The translations under genes were made by a program, and so were the position numbers. The notes under the pieces were generated by a model that was not told the origin of the DNA, ran no database searches, and worked only from the letters and a program-made list of their open reading frames with translations. This document shows, piece after piece, positions 5,216 to 7,152 of a DNA stretch of 7,152 nucleotides; positions within the stretch are counted from its first letter, which is position 1, and every line of letters begins with the position of its first letter. This DNA is from Bacillota bacterium. GTDB taxonomy: Bacteria; Bacillota; Desulfotomaculia; Desulfotomaculales; Desulfotomaculaceae. Where the stretch lies: the NCBI GenBank assembly GCA_023481335.1, contig JAMCWI010000131.1:1-7152 (forward strand), read 5' to 3'.

Positions 5216-6067
5216 TTATTTACAGGGAATAACCTGTTTATACGGCGGCGGAGGCAATTTAGCGTGAAGATTTTCTGTGTAAGGTATATCAATATGCGTC
5301 ATATCCTTGTCAAACTCTTTTTTCAACTGATCAACAACAATGGAACCGATTTGGCGGCCCAGCCGTAAGCCTTCATCATTATCCACCGGGAAGTGAACCC
5401 CGGCATATAACCGGGAAACGGCACATTCCTCTGCCAGTTCCTTAAGACGAGCGGCCTCGGGTTTAAAGAAGTAGCTTAATACCACCTGGGCACAACCAGC
5501 CACGGTTGAGTGGCCGGATGGGTAACTGGGGTGTTTAGGAGTTGGCAGCACGGTTTCCAGTGTTTGATCCAACTGGTTGGGCCGGGCAATGTTCCAGAGA
5601 TATTTGTAATACCAAACAACCATCATGGTATCATTCAAGGCTGCCTGGGTCACGGCAAGAATGCGGGCGGCCTGGGGGGCGGACACCTTATAAGTGTCAA
5701 TTAAAATATCAATAATCGGCGTAAACTGTTTGGTCGGCGGCCCTGTACCCCAGTAGATGGCGATTTCAATTTGCTCCTGGGTCAGGTTTTCCAGCACTTC
5801 TTTAACAATTTCCAGCTGTTCTCCCGTGAAATCAATACTTGCTTCGGGCTGCCTTATTCGAAAAGCAATGGGGTTTCCCTGCAGATCCGTAAAGCGGCCT
5901 TCCTGTTCGCGCCTTAAATAATAGGTAGGCCAGGAACCGGCAGCCGGCTCTACGGCAGCCGGCACCCTTTCTTCCCCCGCATAGGAAAGCATGGACCAGC
6001 AGCGAGGAACATTGATTTTGGGAAGGGTACAGTGGTCGGGAAATAAAATATCAGGCTTATACTTCAT
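5216..6067 (-). CDS. PAP2/vanadium-dependent haloperoxidase-like protein
   Basis: A 283-residue protein whose C-terminal half has the full three-part PAP2 superfamily signature: K155-x6-R162-P163 (KYLWNIARP), PSGH at 183-186, and S218-R-x5-H225-x3-D229 (SRLYAGVHFPVD). These residues bind phosphate or vanadate, with H225 the likely nucleophile and H186 the likely acid/base. The soluble helical layout, lack of membrane segments and about 150 residues before the first motif resemble vanadium haloperoxidase-type phosphatases more than the membrane lipid phosphatases of the family. No signal peptide is visible, so it is probably cytosolic. AGGAGGG lies about seven bases before the ATG. It stands alone, convergent with the glnQ remnant and ending in a shared terminator. 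Whether it is a phosphatase or a haloperoxidase cannot be read from the sequence. Confidence 0.85.
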   Translation of the reverse strand: MKYKPDILFPDHCTLPKINVPRCWSMLSYAGEERVPAAVEPAAGSWPTYYLRREQEGRFTDLQGNPIAFRIRQPEASIDFTGEQLEIVKEVLENLTQEQIEIAIYWGTGPPTKQFTPIIDILIDTYKVSAPQAARILAVTQAALNDTMMVVWYYKYLWNIARPNQLDQTLETVLPTPKHPSYPSGHSTVAGCAQVVLSYFFKPEAARLKELAEECAVSRLYAGVHFPVDNDEGLRLGRQIGSIVVDQLKKEFDKDMTHIDIPYTENLHAKLPPPPYKQVIPCK

Positions 6068-6400
6068 CCTTTACCCTCCTTCACTGGTGTTTTTTGAGTA
6101 TTTCCTTAAACGCTCTGTGTTACCATATAATATAAAGTTTGCCTGAGATTGGTTACAGAGAGGCATAAAAAGACAAAAGACTTGCAGGGATTTTTCAGGC
6201 TTTTTTGTTTGCCTTGGCAGGTATTATGGGGTCATTGTTGAAATGTTCAAAAAGTTAATTGGTCTTGGTGGTGGTGTGTTTGTCCAGGCTAAAACAGTAC
6301 CGGCTTCATGAGAAGTGAGTGACCTAGTTAAAAAAACTAAGAAGGAATAATTGTATTTTCATAGAATTATTTGTAAATGTGTTTGAAAGGAAGTTGAGCC
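6068..6400. other. Intergenic stretch between PAP2-like and coiled-coil genes
   Basis: 333 bases between divergent genes. It is AT-rich with T-runs and three CAGG motifs at 6185, 6196 and 6218 (11 and 22 bases apart). A 22-codon frame at 6243-6311 (MFKKLIGLGGGVFVQAKT...) has no ribosome binding site at useful distance and is not called. TATAAT-like sequence near 6126-6133 could serve either strand, but no clean -35 pairs with it. I recognise no riboswitch. Confidence 0.5.
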
Positions 6401-6967
6401 GTGGAAGAAATTTTAAAGGAGATTCTAGGCGAACTTAAAACTCTTAACCACCGAGTAGGGAAATTAGAGGAAGGTCAGGCTCGTTTGGAATCCAAAGCAG
6501 ATACCTTTGAAACAAAATTTGATAAGTTAGATACTAAAGTAGATATTTTAGAAACAAAATTCGATAAGTTAGATTCTAAAGTAGATATTTTAGAAACAAA
6601 ATTCGATAAGTTAGATTCTAAAGTAGATATTTTAGAAACAAAATTTGATAAGTTAGATACCAAAGTAGATATTTTAGAAACAAAATTCGATAAGTTAGAT
6701 ACTAAAGTAGATAAACTAGAAATCCGTATGGAAAGCGAAGTTATTGATAAAATTCGCGCCCTCTTTGACGGTTGGCAGGAGCATGAAGATAAATTTATTG
6801 ATGCGGTGGAAAAGGTTGACTTGTTAAATACAAAATTTGAGCGACTGGAAACCAAACTCAATCAAGTGGCGGTGATTCAAAAGGATCATTCAGAGATTCT
6901 GGACCTGCTGGCGGCCCGTTCCATCCGTCAAGAAGCAGACTTGCAAACGCTAAAAAGAGCAAAATAG
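6401..6967 (+). CDS. Coiled-coil protein with five 14-residue repeats
   Basis: A 188-residue acidic/lysine-rich protein of unknown function. It starts at GTG (6401): a TGA lies in frame at 6395-6397, so no earlier start is possible, and AAGGAAG is seven bases upstream. Residues 1-36 are already helical with heptads. Residues 37-106 are five copies of E-T-K-F-D-K-L-D-[T/S]-K-V-D-I-L, each exactly two heptads, with hydrophobic residues spaced 3-4-3-4 (F, L, V, L) and charged residues elsewhere, which is ideal for a long parallel coiled coil. Residues 107-188 are less regular but still helical, with a possible break at LFDGWQEHED. No membrane segment, signal or catalytic motif is seen. A scaffold, tether or oligomeric rod would fit. 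It is its own transcription unit with a strong terminator. Confidence 0.85.
   Translation: MEEILKEILGELKTLNHRVGKLEEGQARLESKADTFETKFDKLDTKVDILETKFDKLDSKVDILETKFDKLDSKVDILETKFDKLDTKVDILETKFDKLDTKVDKLEIRMESEVIDKIRALFDGWQEHEDKFIDAVEKVDLLNTKFERLETKLNQVAVIQKDHSEILDLLAARSIRQEADLQTLKRAK
6509..6718 (+). repeat. Five tandem 42-bp repeats inside the coiled-coil gene
   Basis: Five head-to-tail 42-bp units start at 6509, 6551, 6593, 6635 and 6677. Units 2 and 3 are identical over all 42 bases. The others differ by a few, mainly TTT/TTC for Phe and ACT/ACC/TCT for Thr/Ser, and the end of unit 5 changes I-L to K-L. Because the unit is a multiple of three and of seven residues, gain or loss of copies keeps both frame and heptad register. 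Confidence 0.95.
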
Positions 6968-6979
6968 ATAGGATGCCCC

Positions 6980-7033
6980 CCTTCTAGGCCGGCGTATTTG
7001 AATAATCGCCTCTCTTAGAAGGTTTTTTGTTTT
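6980..7033 (+). terminator. Terminator of the coiled-coil gene
   Basis: CCTTCTA (6980-6986) pairs with TAGAAGG (7016-7022). An inner GGCG (6991-6994) can pair with CGCC (7007-7010). The outer stem is followed at once by TTTTTTGTTTT, a strong U-tract, starting 13 bases after the stop codon. Confidence 0.8.
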
Positions 7034-7078
7034 GCATAACGAATTCAGTTGATTATCCAAGTAAACGAGGAGAATTCC

Positions 7079-7152
7079 ATGTGTGCTAAAATACTGGTGA
7101 TTGAGGATGACCGCAACATTTGTGAATTACTGGGTCTTTATTTAAACAAAGA
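7079..7152 (+). CDS. Response regulator, N-terminal part of receiver domain
   Basis: The ATG at 7079, preceded by GAGGAG at seven bases, opens a frame of 24 full codons that runs off the right edge. It reads MCAKILVIEDDRNICELLGL and on to YLNK, the classic first strand and helix of a CheY-like receiver: hydrophobic beta-1, then the acidic pair D10-D11 that binds the metal for phosphorylation, then helix 1. The phospho-accepting Asp and the output domain lie beyond the window. The style fits an OmpR/PhoB-type regulator, with a histidine kinase probably next, but that cannot be seen. It follows the strong terminator of the coiled-coil gene, so it probably has its own promoter. Confidence 0.85.
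   Translation, partial: MCAKILVIEDDRNICELLGLYLNK

Noticed and set aside
6243..6311. 22-codon ORF MFKKLIGLGGGVFVQAKT...
   Set aside because: The peptide looks plausible as a small membrane-active protein, but there is no ribosome binding site at a workable distance and no promoter.
6475..6861. 128-codon minus-strand ORF, Ser/Asn/Leu-rich
   Set aside because: It is the antisense of the 42-bp repeat array, which keeps the frame open, and it has no ribosome binding site. The plus-strand coiled coil has a site, start and terminator.

Overview
The window looks like chromosomal DNA of a spore-forming, low-to-mid GC Firmicute. The support is a CwlD-type spore cortex amidase, strong purine-rich ribosome binding sites (AGGAGG types) before almost every gene, U-tract terminators and sigma-A-like promoters. 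The general flavour is that of the Desulfotomaculum/Peptococcaceae group, but that placement is an impression and not a demonstrated assignment.

Layout. On the minus strand, 1-315 holds the start of a Tyr/Pro/Arg-rich hypothetical protein that runs off the window. A second minus-strand unit (1561 down to 499) is a tight operon: cwlD, a 31-codon single-pass membrane ORF that begins one base after the cwlD stop, and a DUF3892-like small protein whose ribosome binding site overlaps the stop of the 31-codon ORF. It ends in a hairpin at 423-453. Divergent from it is thrC (1793-3295), a long-form threonine synthase with its own promoter.

From about 3296 to 4828 the content changes. It holds a roughly 380-base stretch with no convincing gene, then a solitary HipA-like kinase gene with a clear promoter and repeated half-sites overlapping the -35. 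The last base of the hipA-like stop codon is the first base of a decapitated amino-acid ABC transporter ATPase (glnQ type, 4828-5205), which has its signature motif, Walker B and H-loop but no Walker A half. The simplest reading is that a hipA-bearing segment was inserted here and the 5' half of glnQ was lost. This junction is the most informative feature of the window.

Further right are a bidirectional terminator (5181-5211), a minus-strand PAP2/vanadium-haloperoxidase-like protein with all three motifs intact, and a 333-base intergenic stretch. Then comes a GTG-start coiled-coil protein built on five 42-bp tandem repeats, followed by a strong terminator. The first 24 codons of a response regulator end the window.

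The genes do not form one pathway. The window is ordinary core genome (sporulation, threonine synthesis) with one accessory insertion and one internally repeated protein of unknown role.
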